From assembly GCF_000006445.2 (NCBI RefSeq), contig NC_006043.2, positions 620,001-684,000 of the forward strand: 64,000 bases of DNA, read 5' to 3'. A program made the position numbers and the translations under genes. The notes under the pieces are model-generated. The model was not told the DNA's origin. It saw only the letters and a list, made by a program, of their open reading frames with translations, and made no database searches. This document shows positions 1 to 10,931 of the stretch, piece by piece; the stretch's first letter is position 1; every line of letters starts with the position of its first letter. This DNA comes from Debaryomyces hansenii CBS767 (lineage: Eukaryota > Ascomycota > Pichiomycetes > Serinales > Debaryomycetaceae).

Positions 1-53
1 CAAGTTATAAATATATTACTCCTTACCCAAACCAGTTTTATCCCGAAATATCA

Positions 54-437
54 ATGGAAGAGCCTAAGCCATCTTCAGTTGAAGATGAATCAAATGGAAC
101 ACACGTACAAGGTAAACAAAAACAGAAGCAAAAGCAAGCATCCAAACAACCCCAAATTAAGTTTGACGACTTCTTACCTTTTCCAACGATTAAGAAGGAG
201 CACTTTGCTAAGCATCAAAACATAATAGACACAATTGCAAAACAGCGTAATCTAGAAAAGATAACGCAACCAATAGGGGAATTTGCATATCCATTAATAA
301 GATCTCGAAACGAACCAGTATTTGTGGGCTACGTTGCTGAAATAATGTGTGAATTATATGACATCAAAGATCCTAAAGATATCGCAGACTTCATTGATTT
401 AATTTATGAGAATACTTGCAAATTATTCCAAATATAG
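54..437 (+). CDS. Small conserved-looking protein with possible MLLE (PABC)-like C-terminus
   Basis: This is a 127-residue protein that I cannot name. Residues 1-50 are polar and rich in Lys and Gln (a KQKQKQKQ run) and are probably disordered. Residues 75-127 look like a compact helical domain. The order of features there (IGEFAYPLI, then VGYVAEIMCEL, then DPKDIADFIDLIYE) resembles the MLLE/PABC domain of poly(A)-binding protein, whose pattern is LYPLI, then a GKITGMLLE-type helix, then a dpe-L-kv-EA helix. The key MLLE helix is not exact, so this is an inference. If correct, it would be a stand-alone peptide-binding module that recognises PAM2 motifs. The ATG at 54 is the first in frame. 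The gene converges on SAS3 with about 105 bp between stop codons. Its promoter lies outside the window. Confidence 0.6.
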   Translation: MEEPKPSSVEDESNGTHVQGKQKQKQKQASKQPQIKFDDFLPFPTIKKEHFAKHQNIIDTIAKQRNLEKITQPIGEFAYPLIRSRNEPVFVGYVAEIMCELYDIKDPKDIADFIDLIYENTCKLFQI

Positions 438-542
438 ATTATGTATTACATGACATTTGTTAAAGACTAATATACAATAGATTTACAGTTATATAATACA
501 AAAGGCAAATATTATTATTTACCAAATCCCTATAATAAACGT

Positions 543-2939
543 TCAACGTCTTCTGCGAAGTCTGGGAGATTCTTCCGTTATATGTACCCGTTGTCTTCCG
601 AATCTTGTTGTTCTAATAGGAACATCATGATCAGGAGGACTTCTTCTACTTCTTGTGTCCCTTGTTAAAGTTTCAGGTCCCACTGCTTGCCTATTTGAGT
701 GGCTTCGAGTCTTTCTGGTTTCGTGTATATTAGGATTGTCGTACTCGAGTCGATCCGTTAGTGGTAACCCTTCTGGCTGTGCTACAGTTTTATCAAAATT
801 ATCATTTGTTGCATCTTGATCTGAAATATAATCTGGAATACGTATCTCTTCCACATCATCTATTTGTTCGCTACTGTAGTTAACTTCATCACCTCCTTGT
901 TGCTCAGCTTCGTTAACCTCTCCAATTTCTTCTTCTTCCTCATCTTCATCGCCAATATCAGAGTCTTCCACGTAATCCTCAGACTCATCACTCACTACAC
1001 CTTCATCTTCATCTTCAAAAATATCCTCGTCATCCATAAGGTCATTTACTCCCTTTACATCTCTGGTATCTGGCGACATAGATGGCTCTTTACCACTTTC
1101 AATTAATAAATTAATTTTTGGTGGTTGTCTTACTGGAGTCAGCTTTTTCCTAAGGTTTACATCAATACCTGGATAACAGATGATGTAATCATCAATATCA
1201 TTATCCCTTAAATTTATGTCCTCTTTTTCTTGACCCAAGTCTAAGTAGCACTCAATTTCTTTAGATGCCTCCTCTTCGAAAGAATACGGGTTGTTTATAT
1301 CGTCCTTCAAAAAGTTGACAATATTTGAAATGCTATTGTTGATAACAGGTTGAGACGGAAAGTTTGTACTATTATTCAAATTCGAAACAGGATTAGACGG
1401 CATAGCTGGAGCTGAATTAATTCCACCAGATGGACCGAACAACATAGGTTTCCAGAGCAACTTGCTATAGTTTAAACAGACGTACTTTTTATTTTTCCAT
1501 TTTTCAATTATGTAATTTATCTTTTGCAAATTGATAACTATCCCATATGAGTTAGTAATAGGATTTTTTATCAACGAATCCAACTGCTCCAAACCAACAA
1601 CCACATCAGAAGGAATTATACCCGTGAGCTTGGATAGATTCTCTATTGAAATTGATAGGGTATTGCTATTTTTATCATTATTTGTATTGTTTAGGTACTT
1701 AGAGTGCAATTCTTTTAATTTCAATGCGATCGTTATTTTCCAATAATTTCTATAACTCACCAATCCTAGATCGCTTAGCGGTTTCTCTGGGGTACCAAAT
1801 TTAAACTCATGTCGACTTAATAGATAACTAAAATCAATCAATAAGTTTCCATACCCTTTCCTTTGATATATTGGTAAGGTCAAAATACATGATACGTTAT
1901 AATCAGAATTACTCAACTTTTCTTTGGAAAAATAACCCACAAAATGATATTTAGTAGGATTCTCTTTATCAATTTCTGTTAAAACATAAAATATGAACGG
2001 CTCAACATCATAATACAAAGTCTTTGAATTAAGAAACAATTTTGCTAAGAGACATAAATTCTGGCAATAATTAATGTTCTTTCTACCATCAACTTCCCAC
2101 ACAGCTATATTTGTATCCAAATCTCTGTAAATTTCTATTCCAGGAGGATGGTTATTCGACAAATTACAATTTTTAAGCTGATGACGTTCATACGAGATCG
2201 GTGAACTCATATACTTTAAACAGTGTTCACAAATGTATAATATCTTTGACTGTGAATATTCTTCTGGATATGGCGACGTATACCAGGTATCAATTTCATA
2301 GTCCCGAAACTGTATTTTCTTGATTTGAGATTTCAAGTAATTGTTTCCTGTTGGGGCTGGAGTAGACTCGGTGCTGCCATGCATCGCCAGGATTTCTTCC
2401 ACGGTTGGCGTTTCGTCGATTTGATTTGATTTTCTTAGTTGCTCTCCTTCATGGTACAATTTGTGAAACAATTCTCTATCTTTTCTAGTTGGATCAGTAT
2501 CATTGATGATGCAATCAGGGAATTTCAAGATTCCCTTGTACGGCAATTCTCTCGAAAATTCATCCCCAGTATATTTTGTCGCTTTATTAGTGTTTTTATC
2601 TTTTAAGGAATGTTCTTTGCTTTCAAGTTTTCTTCGGATAGGAATTTTCAATATATTTCTTGATTTACGATTATTTCTATCATATCTGATCTTGACATAA
2701 AAATGCTTCGTTATGGGTCGTATGATAGTCACATTGGAATTTACACCAACAGAAGACTTGGAATCTGCTACGTCAACACCATTCATCGTGGATCGTACTA
2801 GCTTTTTTATTGAATACGAATTGTTTGGTGGCTTTCTTCTCTGCGACCGGTCAGTAACATCATGTCCAAGTGATATGTCTTCATATATTTTATTATTCGT
2901 AATCCTAAGCAGATTTAGTAGATTATGTTTTGGCGTCAT
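543..2939 (-). CDS. SAS3: MYST-family histone acetyltransferase, NuA3 catalytic subunit
   Basis: The 798-residue product is a MYST acetyltransferase that would acetylate histone H3 as catalytic subunit of the NuA3 complex. A C2HC zinc finger begins near residue 235 (CEHC, then His and Cys). The catalytic core follows: NVSCILTLP with the conserved Cys, the acetyl-CoA loop YQRKGYG near residue 355, and PEKPLSDLG near residue 383, which carries the conserved Glu. Residues 645-700 form a long acidic tail rich in Asp and Glu, and the extreme C-terminus is Arg-rich. Among MYST enzymes, Esa1 has an N-terminal chromodomain that is absent here, and Sas2 is much shorter. The acidic tail is typical of Sas3. 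The N-terminal 200 residues are basic and poorly conserved in type. Confidence 0.93.
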   Translation of the reverse strand: MTPKHNLLNLLRITNNKIYEDISLGHDVTDRSQRRKPPNNSYSIKKLVRSTMNGVDVADSKSSVGVNSNVTIIRPITKHFYVKIRYDRNNRKSRNILKIPIRRKLESKEHSLKDKNTNKATKYTGDEFSRELPYKGILKFPDCIINDTDPTRKDRELFHKLYHEGEQLRKSNQIDETPTVEEILAMHGSTESTPAPTGNNYLKSQIKKIQFRDYEIDTWYTSPYPEEYSQSKILYICEHCLKYMSSPISYERHQLKNCNLSNNHPPGIEIYRDLDTNIAVWEVDGRKNINYCQNLCLLAKLFLNSKTLYYDVEPFIFYVLTEIDKENPTKYHFVGYFSKEKLSNSDYNVSCILTLPIYQRKGYGNLLIDFSYLLSRHEFKFGTPEKPLSDLGLVSYRNYWKITIALKLKELHSKYLNNTNNDKNSNTLSISIENLSKLTGIIPSDVVVGLEQLDSLIKNPITNSYGIVINLQKINYIIEKWKNKKYVCLNYSKLLWKPMLFGPSGGINSAPAMPSNPVSNLNNSTNFPSQPVINNSISNIVNFLKDDINNPYSFEEEASKEIECYLDLGQEKEDINLRDNDIDDYIICYPGIDVNLRKKLTPVRQPPKINLLIESGKEPSMSPDTRDVKGVNDLMDDEDIFEDEDEGVVSDESEDYVEDSDIGDEDEEEEEIGEVNEAEQQGGDEVNYSSEQIDDVEEIRIPDYISDQDATNDNFDKTVAQPEGLPLTDRLEYDNPNIHETRKTRSHSNRQAVGPETLTRDTRSRRSPPDHDVPIRTTRFGRQRVHITEESPRLRRRR

Positions 2940-3470
2940 GCTTGCATATCACCAATTGTCCTTAATCTGCTTTGGTACGTTCTCAATTTCTTGTGTTGAT
3001 CTGCTTAACAGTGTAAATCCACTTGAGTTAAGATGATTTTCATAATGAACACAAAAAACCGCGTTGTTTAATATATACACGACAAGTCAATCAATTCAGT
3101 ATATCATCATACATACTACATTACAATGAGTTACACTGCGGATTATCATAGCATAATATAAATTAGTGTTGAATCTAAGTATCAATATAAAAAAAGTGAT
3201 TGACTAAACAAAAAATCATAAAATAATAAAGCAATTTCTAATAAAACATAAGCTCGTTGAACTCTTCACATCATCAAAGAGATGGTATATAAAAAAAATG
3301 AAGGACATCTGTCAATTTGAATAGTGGAGCCACGCAAGAATAGTTGAGGTGGGAATGACAAGTTATCAAAAAAAATCCAATAAATAAATTTATAAACAAC
3401 AATAGCAAAAAAAACTGACTCATTAGATCTTCGTTTAGAAAGTATCATTATGAATAATATTATCTTCTAA
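2940..3470. other. Intergenic: SAS3 promoter and PTC2 3' region
   Basis: Both flanking genes lie on the minus strand, so this 531-bp gap holds the SAS3 upstream region and the PTC2 3' end. It is A/T-rich with several poly-A runs around 3190-3420. No RNA gene or conserved motif was recognised. Confidence 0.6.
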
Positions 3471-5018
3471 TTATTCTTCATCATCTTGTGGCTCCTCTTC
3501 GATCTTGGATTTAGACTCTTGATCATCGTCCTCCTCGACTTCTTCCTCCTCAATATGTTTGTCGTGAACATCATTTCCTTCGTATTCATCGTCTTCACCA
3601 GACATACCAAAATGGGCTAAAAGTGATTGCGCAGAAGATGTGTCTAAATAGATAACACCATTTTCGTTCGTAATCGCATTACTGGCCAATAATTTCTGCA
3701 AGGAGATAGCTCCGTTACCAGCCAAGTCAGCCGCAGTGCCGTCTTCCTGAATTTCTTCAGTAGGCTCGTTAGAAAGTTCATTCTCTTCTTCGTCTTCATT
3801 TTGGTTGAGTCCTGGGCCATTACGTAAACCTGGCAATCCGCCAAACATAGAGTAGTAACTTGAATTGTTGCCAGCACTCTTGGTGTTAGAATTCTGGGAT
3901 TGTTGACCAATTTCAAAATATTCACCATACATTTGCTTATACATATCATTGTATTCACCAGAGATATTACCATAGAATTGACTTTCTTCATCTTCCGATT
4001 GAGAAAGTTCAATTCTCTTGATGACCCTGTCATACCATTGGTCCAATGATTCATTCCTTGATTCATCTAATAAAGCAACAATAGACATAGACATATTATC
4101 ACATCCGATACCAGAACCATCACTTGTTGGTGCACAACATAATTCCATGATCTCTTCACAAATATCTTGCAAAGGTTTACGTTCATAAAGGCCTCTACTA
4201 ACACATTCAATACACTGTTGAGACGAAAGACAATCCCAAATACCGTCACATGCTAACACGACGAACTCATCCTTAGTGAAATCCAAGTTGTGCTGTATAA
4301 CATCTGGGTAACATGTGACTGTCTGTTCTTCAGGTGGTAAATCAATATTCTTCTTAAATTCAAAATCACCAATACCACGCGATAAAGCTAAGTTACCATT
4401 GACTCTACCCATGTCAACATAACCACCAGCCGAACAAATACGGCTCTTCTCACCTTCGTTAGATGGCTTATGATCATAAGACAATGCCTTAGCAAACCCA
4501 TTAATCGACATAATACTTCGCGAATCACCGGCATTACCACATATGACTTGTCTTGGTGTAATGATAACAGAAACAGCAGCACATCCACTGTCGTCTTCTT
4601 TCATTTCATCATCATTTAAAATAGCTTGGTCACAATTTAAAAAACCTTCTTTGAATGCATTGACGTAATCTTTCTCTTGGAATGCCTTTGTCGACTTGAT
4701 TATCTCATGCAAATGCTGTCCCGTAAAAATAGCTACCTTTTCACCCCCGTGCCCATCGTAGACACCGAAAAACGAAGTATGTTCTTCAGTCGTGTCATTG
4801 TCGGTACCACTCTTACCAGAAGATGAATTATCTTGTGCCTTGTCTGAAACTGCTCCTTTTCCCTCATTTTTCAAGTCATACAAGTTCAATATCGTAGCGT
4901 GTGCATCTTCCATATTTACTCTCCATCCTTGCATACACGATATACCGTATGCTAAATGTTTGTCGATACCATGTTCCGATATTTTTTCAGTAACTGGTTG
5001 TGAAAGTATTTGACCCAT
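3471..5018 (-). CDS. PTC2: PP2C-type protein phosphatase, Ptc2/Ptc3-like
   Basis: This 515-residue protein is a Mg/Mn-dependent Ser/Thr phosphatase of the PP2C family. The core occupies about residues 20-320: GWRVNMEDAH, the metal motif VYDGHGG near residue 85, GNAGDSR near 165, LSRGIGDFEFK and the metal motif CDGIWD near 257. In S. cerevisiae Ptc2 and Ptc3 counter stress MAP kinase and DNA-damage checkpoint signalling. The length and the long acidic C-terminal extension (residues 400-515) match that pair rather than the shorter Ptc1. The N-terminus starts Met-Gly, but I did not establish a myristoylation site. Ptc2 and Ptc3 cannot be told apart here; CTG-clade yeasts often carry a single such gene. 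Confidence 0.92.
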   Translation of the reverse strand: MGQILSQPVTEKISEHGIDKHLAYGISCMQGWRVNMEDAHATILNLYDLKNEGKGAVSDKAQDNSSSGKSGTDNDTTEEHTSFFGVYDGHGGEKVAIFTGQHLHEIIKSTKAFQEKDYVNAFKEGFLNCDQAILNDDEMKEDDSGCAAVSVIITPRQVICGNAGDSRSIMSINGFAKALSYDHKPSNEGEKSRICSAGGYVDMGRVNGNLALSRGIGDFEFKKNIDLPPEEQTVTCYPDVIQHNLDFTKDEFVVLACDGIWDCLSSQQCIECVSRGLYERKPLQDICEEIMELCCAPTSDGSGIGCDNMSMSIVALLDESRNESLDQWYDRVIKRIELSQSEDEESQFYGNISGEYNDMYKQMYGEYFEIGQQSQNSNTKSAGNNSSYYSMFGGLPGLRNGPGLNQNEDEEENELSNEPTEEIQEDGTAADLAGNGAISLQKLLASNAITNENGVIYLDTSSAQSLLAHFGMSGEDDEYEGNDVHDKHIEEEEVEEDDDQESKSKIEEEPQDDEE

Positions 5019-6008
5019 ATTTCAATTCTCTATTATTACTTATAACAATTACCGCAGAAATAGACTATATGAGCTTTTTTAAATAGACTCTTGTTCAACC
5101 GTCAGTTCTAAATTAGAATACGTTATATACCCCAAAAAAAACTCAGATTGATTACTTGAAATCAAGACACTTCAAATTTAAAAAGTTTAATCAAAAATAT
5201 ACACTTAGCTTAATTGATGAAATACTTGTCCGATCCACTGATTATCCTATCTGCAAACTAGATTCGTTATAACTTCTGTTAATTGTTTTAATTAAACACT
5301 GTTATGATAAAATTTGAGGTGCCATCATCGTCCACTTTTTGATTTCTTTTTCGCTTAGTGCAAGCACGTGATGCTTATTGAATTTTGCAATCTATTACTG
5401 TTAGGTTGTTTGATACATTCATTAGAGGGCCCAGTGTACTGGTAATATAGTGTTTATACACGAAAGAGTCTAGGTGGTTTTTATAATAATTAGTGAGACT
5501 TTCTGTTTGGGAAAGGGTACGCTGAAGGTTGTAAGGGAAGGTCATTTTAGATCTGATGTACGCAGTTGGGAGAATTACAGTGGATGATTCATCAAGTGTG
5601 GATGGATGAATTAGGTTGGGAATTGACTAATGAACAAAGACGTATTTAGTTTAATAATATATAATATTTCAAATTGATATATGAAGGGTAAAACAAAAAA
5701 TAAAATAAGGTAGAGGAAAAATAAGAAGAACAGATAAAAATTCTATAATTGGATCATATGATTACTTGTAATGGGAATGACTGGAGCCAATATCCCAGAA
5801 GATAATAATATCCCACGTCGAATCATCGGAGACGGGCGATCTTGAATGAAAGGATTTTAGAAAGAATGATGAATGCAATTTCGCCATGAGTCACTGGAAG
5901 GACAGGTGTCTTTGGAGCATTTAATGTATCATAACGCAGGATCATTAATATATTCTTTAAAATTAAATTAAATTACATTTAGTTTGAAGTCATGGAATCA
6001 TTCATTCG
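5019..6008. other. Intergenic: PTC2 promoter and PIN4 3' region
   Basis: This 990-bp gap separates two minus-strand genes. It contains a CACGTG E-box (Cbf1/bHLH type) at 5365-5370, about 350 bp upstream of the PTC2 start. A single box-C-like ATGATGA near 5868 has no matching D box, so I do not call a snoRNA. No tRNA was seen. Confidence 0.5.
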
Positions 6009-8060
6009 TTATTTTGGACCCCAAATGCCGGAATTGGACATGTTTGAATTTTCGTAATTACCGGACAAATTGATGGAGTTGAATTTATTGGCAAATACCT
6101 CTGGATCAGCGAATTCTTCATTTGTTTGAGATGCTTGAGGATTTGGGGGACCTTGTGATGAAGCATTATTGGTGGAGTTGTGCAATGATGAAAAACTTCC
6201 GGTCAAGTGAGCATGTTGGCCAAATGGAGCAAATCTTGAGTTGATGTCTGGGTTAGCCAATGGGGTTGTTGGCTGACTGATTTGATTATTTGAGTTACTA
6301 TTGGCAAAATGATAATGCTGTGGAGTAGGTGATTCATTACCGGATTGCGGTGGTTGAGAAAACGTCGTAGATAAAGGTGGTGTTGACCTAACATCAACAT
6401 AAGATCTGTTATTGGAAGATCTTAATAAAGCTGCAGCACTCGATGAGCCCATAGATGGTGTTGCAACTTGCTGACTTTGACCATGACCTGCAGGAGGCTG
6501 TTGAAACATATTATAAGGTTGAACTTGAGAAATGTTTGATGAATATAAAGGTCTCTGTGATTGTTGTTGCGACTGAGATTGATGAGGTGGCTGAGCTTGT
6601 GATTGGGAACCACTTGCTTGCGGGTGAGAGAGTTGAGATTGTTGTTGCCCTTGTGGTTGTTGTTGATATTGGGGAAAATTCTGTTGAATTGGAGTAGATG
6701 ATTGTTGTCTTAACCTTGGCATCTGTAAAGCAGATTGAGACTGAGATCTTAACAATTCAGGATGGGCCGCAGGAGTCACTCCATTTGGAGGATTGGACAC
6801 AATTCCTGGTAATTGGTTTAAATTCATCATCGACGAAGAGTGCTGAGGTGCAGACGATTGTTGAGTTAAGTGAGCAGGTTGACCTTGCTTTCTTCTAATA
6901 ATAATCAATCCATTATCATAAAGCTCTAATAAGTTCAAGTATGAACATAAGATAGACAATATCTTTCTATGGGCGATGCCCAAAGATGACGGAAATGCTA
7001 ATTCAAAGATAGACTTAGCCATATCATCACGGAAAAGAATCAACTGAGAATATAATTCTAGGATTTCCGGGTCGTTAAGGTTCAACTCTGAAGGTGGTAA
7101 TGGTAAGTTACCACTAGCACTAGGAAAAGTAATAAATAATCTCTCAGTTTGATTATTAGACGTTCCATTAACACTCAAGTTCTTAGTAGCTGCAGTGGTT
7201 GATGCTGCGGATAACAATGAAGCTAAAGACGCATTGGATGTCGAACGATGTTGCTCTTCTAATTGTCCTCTTTTCTCCCTCTTCTCACGTTCTATTCTCT
7301 CTCTTTCTTGCGCAGGTAACATTTTCTTATACTCAACACGCAACTTTCTACCACCAATTTCTCTACCGTTCAAAAGGCCAACTACTGAAGAAGTTTCATC
7401 TGTCAGAGTAAAATTAGCAAACGCTAAACCTCTGAAAACACCATTATCAAAATGATAATTGAAAGCATATGGCAACGGCAAGTTCAACTTAGTCATAACA
7501 TCTAGTAATTGTTCCTTCTTGATCGCAAACGGGATATTTTTAATAACGATAGCTGTTGGAATCAATTCATCATCATCATCAATGTCATCATCATCATCAT
7601 CGTTATTATCATTAGCTGCGTTTTGTTTAACTTCATTATCATTATCATTATCATTAATACTGCTCGAATTCTTGTCATTCAAATTCGGTGGGATAACTTT
7701 GCTATCAAGTCCGCTTAAGGACGCAACTCCCGCTTGCTGTTGTGCCTGTTGTTGCTCAACCCACGGTCCAACTGTGTTAACAACATGCTGATTCAGAGGC
7801 TGATTCAGAGGCTGGCCTGAAACCGAGGATATCTGTCCCTGGTTCAACCATGCTGATTGCAAATTCGTGCTCGAGTTGCTGTTCCCGTTACCAAAGTTCC
7901 TGGCCTGTGACATCCTCTGTTTGCTGATTTGCGGTGTGGTATTTCCACCGTAGTTTGACGACGCATACCCCGATGCCGACGACAACGACGACAACGATGG
8001 ACGACGCTGCATGACCGAATCCAACTGGTTCGGCGTACTCGAGAGATTTCTCAAATCCAT
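6009..8060 (-). CDS. PIN4: RNA-binding protein with RRM, Pin4/Cip-like
   Basis: The 683-residue protein carries an RRM at about residues 165-245 (IVIKNIPF as RNP2-like, GLAFANF as RNP1-like) followed directly by a charged helix (ERERIEREKREKRGQ). A conserved block near residues 305-390 (ERLFITFP to LLELYDNGLIIIRRK) resembles the R3H-like region of Pin4/Mdt1 and fission yeast Cip1/Cip2. The rest is low complexity: Asp runs before the RRM (7570-7620) and Gln/Ser/Pro-rich stretches from residue 390 on. In S. cerevisiae Pin4 acts in G2/M progression and binds Rad53 through phosphorylated SQ/TQ sites; several SQ pairs are visible here. An in-frame duplication around 7790-7815 repeats Gln-Pro-Leu-Asn. 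Confidence 0.85.
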   Translation of the reverse strand: MDLRNLSSTPNQLDSVMQRRPSLSSLSSASGYASSNYGGNTTPQISKQRMSQARNFGNGNSNSSTNLQSAWLNQGQISSVSGQPLNQPLNQHVVNTVGPWVEQQQAQQQAGVASLSGLDSKVIPPNLNDKNSSSINDNDNDNEVKQNAANDNNDDDDDDIDDDDELIPTAIVIKNIPFAIKKEQLLDVMTKLNLPLPYAFNYHFDNGVFRGLAFANFTLTDETSSVVGLLNGREIGGRKLRVEYKKMLPAQERERIEREKREKRGQLEEQHRSTSNASLASLLSAASTTAATKNLSVNGTSNNQTERLFITFPSASGNLPLPPSELNLNDPEILELYSQLILFRDDMAKSIFELAFPSSLGIAHRKILSILCSYLNLLELYDNGLIIIRRKQGQPAHLTQQSSAPQHSSSMMNLNQLPGIVSNPPNGVTPAAHPELLRSQSQSALQMPRLRQQSSTPIQQNFPQYQQQPQGQQQSQLSHPQASGSQSQAQPPHQSQSQQQSQRPLYSSNISQVQPYNMFQQPPAGHGQSQQVATPSMGSSSAAALLRSSNNRSYVDVRSTPPLSTTFSQPPQSGNESPTPQHYHFANSNSNNQISQPTTPLANPDINSRFAPFGQHAHLTGSFSSLHNSTNNASSQGPPNPQASQTNEEFADPEVFANKFNSINLSGNYENSNMSNSGIWGPK

Positions 8061-8603
8061 ATTTCTGCGTTGGCTATCTCGTATCTTGTTTTTCCGAAGC
8101 TAAACTTCTATTTCAACGATTCTGAAAAATTACCGTTATTACCAAAGCAGTCTTTTCTAGATCCACTTAATAAGCCCTGTCTTAGAATTAGTCTCTTATT
8201 GTCTATATCGCTAGCGTAAAATACTTTTCTTGCTAGGAGGCTCTGAATATTCTAGGATTTTGATTTATCAACAATTATTTGTTTTGTTGCTTATTTCGAT
8301 CCGTTATTTCAATAAGCCTTAAAAACAAGTTACCTGAATATGCCCAATACCTTGTTATACGTTATAGATGATTCTCTAACTAACTGCACGACAAACAAAT
8401 CGATACAATCTCTTCATGAAATTCAATATAATGCCAACGCCAGTGCAAAATAAATATTGCACAAAAAGAAAAATTTTTGTTAGACAAAACAAGTGACACA
8501 AAATCGTTGAACGATTTCCCGAAATGTTTACGTGTACAGCTAAGGCAATTAAGAAGAATAGACTTCTATTCAAAAAATCAATAGTAATATAGTCAATAAT
8601 AAT
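8061..8603. promoter_or_regulatory. Divergent promoter region between PIN4 and SBH1
   Basis: The 543-bp region separates the starts of PIN4 (minus) and SBH1 (plus). It is A/T-rich, and no consensus TATA or known factor site stands out. Short open frames on the minus strand show no protein-like composition and are not called. Confidence 0.5.
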
Positions 8604-9034
8604 ATGGTACGTGTGTCACGGTAAACTCTGTTATGTATGAGGATCGTGGATGAAGTTTCATCGAAAAGGCGAACGGAATACTACCAATTCTGGCGATAGT
8701 TCGTCATTGTAACCAGGTGAAAAATTATGTGGACATAAATATACTAACATGATTATAGTCGTCATCATCAGCTCAAGCCCCAGGGGGATTAAGAAGCGCA
8801 GCCAAAAGAAGAATTGCAGCAGATAAAAAGGCACAATCCAGCAATGCTATGCCATTATCAACTAGATCAGCCGGAGCCGGAGGATCATCTGCCACCATGA
8901 TGAAATTGTTCACCGACGAAGCTCAAGGTTTAAGAGTTGACCCATTGGTTGTGTTATTCTTGGCCGTTGGGTTTATTTTCTCTGTGATTATCTTACATGT
9001 TTTTGCTAAGATTACTGGTAAATTTTCGTCTTAG
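8604..9034 (+). CDS. SBH1: Sec61 translocon beta subunit (spliced)
   Basis: The spliced CDS joins 8604-8606 and 8759-9034 and gives 92 residues. The protein starts MSSSSAQAPGGLRSAAKRR, has a Ser/Ala/Gly-rich cytosolic segment, the family motif GLRVDPLVVLFLAVGF, and a single C-terminal transmembrane helix (VVLFLAVGFIFSVIILHVF) ending in a short lumenal tail. This is the tail-anchored beta subunit of the ER protein-conducting channel. Exon 1 consists only of the ATG, so reading from the next ATG (8849) would lose 30 residues of the conserved N-terminus. The paralogous Sbh2 cannot be excluded by sequence alone, but a single copy is usual outside Saccharomyces. The gene converges on AIM10. Confidence 0.92.
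8607..8758 (+). other. Intron of SBH1 (152 bp)
   Basis: The donor GTACGT follows the start codon immediately. The perfect branch point TACTAAC is at 8742-8748 and the acceptor TAG ends at 8758, 10 bases beyond the branch-point motif. Joining 8606 to 8759 restores the conserved Sec61-beta N-terminus in frame. Confidence 0.92.
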
Positions 9035-9194
9035 AGGATGGATGCGGTATTCCAACACGATGAAAGAAACAGCGAACTAATACGAACGGGAAGTAAATAT
9101 GAACAGGAATTATAGTTACTTGCAAGGTTTTCATTTGACACCACTAATCTTTATATAATGTATTTTAAGTCAATTATGTACACGGTAATATAAA

Positions 9195-10931
9195 CTACAT
9201 ATCTATTAATAACGAGTTGATAGCTCTAGCCACGCCGTCGATGTGCACCAAGTGCTTGATATCATTTCCGTCTGCATCGGTCACTACTTCCCATTCGAAG
9301 TCCCTGGATTCGTAGAGACGTTTCCACAGTAAGTCGTCGGTATATCTGCGACCTCTGATTTCGACTTCGACGAGAGGGAATTGGTTCCCAAGTATGACCG
9401 TCAATGGAATCCCAACCATGTGTGATTGTTTTATTTTCTTTCCTAAGCCTATCTTGGACCTATCGTCAAGTCTATAGGAAATAGAGGCGGCGTTTAATAA
9501 ATTATACACCTTAATGCCTTTGGAATCATCAAATTTAGGACTCTGTACGACAGTCACATTCCACGGTGCAATAACTGATGGCCATCTGAACCCAGTTGAA
9601 TCTTTGTTGATCTCACCTATAGCCGCAATTATCCTACTGATTCCGATACCGTAGCATCCCATAAGTACGTTGGTTAATTGCTGACTACCATCTTGATTTG
9701 GAACTTCAACTTCACACTTCAATGGCTTCGAATATTTATCCCCCAAGTAAAAGGTATGCCCTACCTCAATTGCTCTGTGTAATTTCAAATGCCCCTCTTC
9801 ACATTTGGCGCATATTTCGTCTTCGACAGCAGTGACAATAGGAATGTCTGTTAAAGTGGTGATCAACGACCTATTTATGAATTTGATTGGAAAGTCTGGG
9901 AAGTTGGATCTCAGATTTAGCCTAGAGTCCATCATCCGAATGATCTTCTTAGATATTAATGTGTCCTCGTCGGAAAACTCTTTCAAAATTGAATCTTGAT
10001 TTGTCTCATTTAAATCCAAATCCGGAACTTCTTCCTTAACAAAGCTTGCTTCTATAGTTCTATCAGTGGGATAGTATGCACATACTAAGGTACTTTTGTC
10101 TTTAGTCATGAAATACTGTACCGAAGCATCAACAGAATCATCAACATCTTCAGGATACGACAACGCCTTCTCAATATTCGAACTATTACCACACTCGTCG
10201 CATGTGAATAGAGTATCCTCTCCAACCTTGTGTAAATAGTGCCATTCATGGGATAATGTGCCTCCAATTTCCCCTGTGTCTGCATCTGCCTTGACAAATG
10301 GAATTCTTAAATCTTGAAATATTTTATAGTAAGCATCAACAACTTTATTATAAGTTTTCATAGCCGCTTCTTCGTTTAAATCAAATGAATATGCATCTTT
10401 CATTAAGAACTCTCTCCCTCTTAATAAACCACTCCTTGGTCTTTTCTCATCTCTAAATTTCTCATTGATCTGATAATACAATAATGGCAAGTTCTTGTAC
10501 GAGTTTAAATTAGCACCAATTAACTTGGTTATTTCTTCTTCACATGTGGCCACAAGACAAAAGTCATTTTTCGAAGAGTCCTTTAGCTTAAAAAGTTCAC
10601 TATTATCCCATCTACCTGTTTCCTGCCATAATTGTGAACTAGACAATAAAGATAAATTTATTTCCTCAGCATTACATTCTCGCATACGACGATGTATCAC
10701 TCGTGAAACATTCTGTGATATTGCTAGACCTACGGGCAACCAGTGAACAAGCCCGGGTTTCGGATGATTTATAAATCCAAATTTGGTGAATAATTCATGC
10801 GTAGGTATACCTGTTAGATCATTCCCTGATAATTCAACATTATTTAAATATAATTTTGGAACGGTGGATGTGTGAGTAAACCGAACACATAAGTGTCTAT
10901 ATCTACCAGCTCTAATGCCTATCATGCTCAA
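9195..10931 (-). CDS. AIM10: Mitochondrial prolyl-tRNA synthetase
   Basis: The 578-residue protein is a class II aminoacyl-tRNA synthetase that charges mitochondrial tRNA-Pro. An Arg-rich start (MSMIGIRAGRYRHL) suits a mitochondrial presequence. Class II motif 1 follows around GLVHWLPVGL with NVSRVIHRRM, and motif 2 is seen as FRDEKRPRSGLLRGREFLMKD. An insertion with paired cysteines (FTCDECGNSSNIEKA and CAKCEEGH) is typical of bacterial-type prolyl enzymes. Motif 3 is GCYGIGISRIIAA, and a C-terminal anticodon-binding domain begins near VTVVQSP. It corresponds to S. cerevisiae Aim10, not to the cytosolic enzyme, which has another domain layout. No sign of disruption was seen. Confidence 0.9.
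   Translation of the reverse strand: MSMIGIRAGRYRHLCVRFTHTSTVPKLYLNNVELSGNDLTGIPTHELFTKFGFINHPKPGLVHWLPVGLAISQNVSRVIHRRMRECNAEEINLSLLSSSQLWQETGRWDNSELFKLKDSSKNDFCLVATCEEEITKLIGANLNSYKNLPLLYYQINEKFRDEKRPRSGLLRGREFLMKDAYSFDLNEEAAMKTYNKVVDAYYKIFQDLRIPFVKADADTGEIGGTLSHEWHYLHKVGEDTLFTCDECGNSSNIEKALSYPEDVDDSVDASVQYFMTKDKSTLVCAYYPTDRTIEASFVKEEVPDLDLNETNQDSILKEFSDEDTLISKKIIRMMDSRLNLRSNFPDFPIKFINRSLITTLTDIPIVTAVEDEICAKCEEGHLKLHRAIEVGHTFYLGDKYSKPLKCEVEVPNQDGSQQLTNVLMGCYGIGISRIIAAIGEINKDSTGFRWPSVIAPWNVTVVQSPKFDDSKGIKVYNLLNAASISYRLDDRSKIGLGKKIKQSHMVGIPLTVILGNQFPLVEVEIRGRRYTDDLLWKRLYESRDFEWEVVTDADGNDIKHLVHIDGVARAINSLLIDM

Noticed and set aside
5860..5880. Possible C/D snoRNA from a box-C-like ATGATGA
   Set aside because: No D box (CTGA) or terminal stem occurs at a suitable distance.
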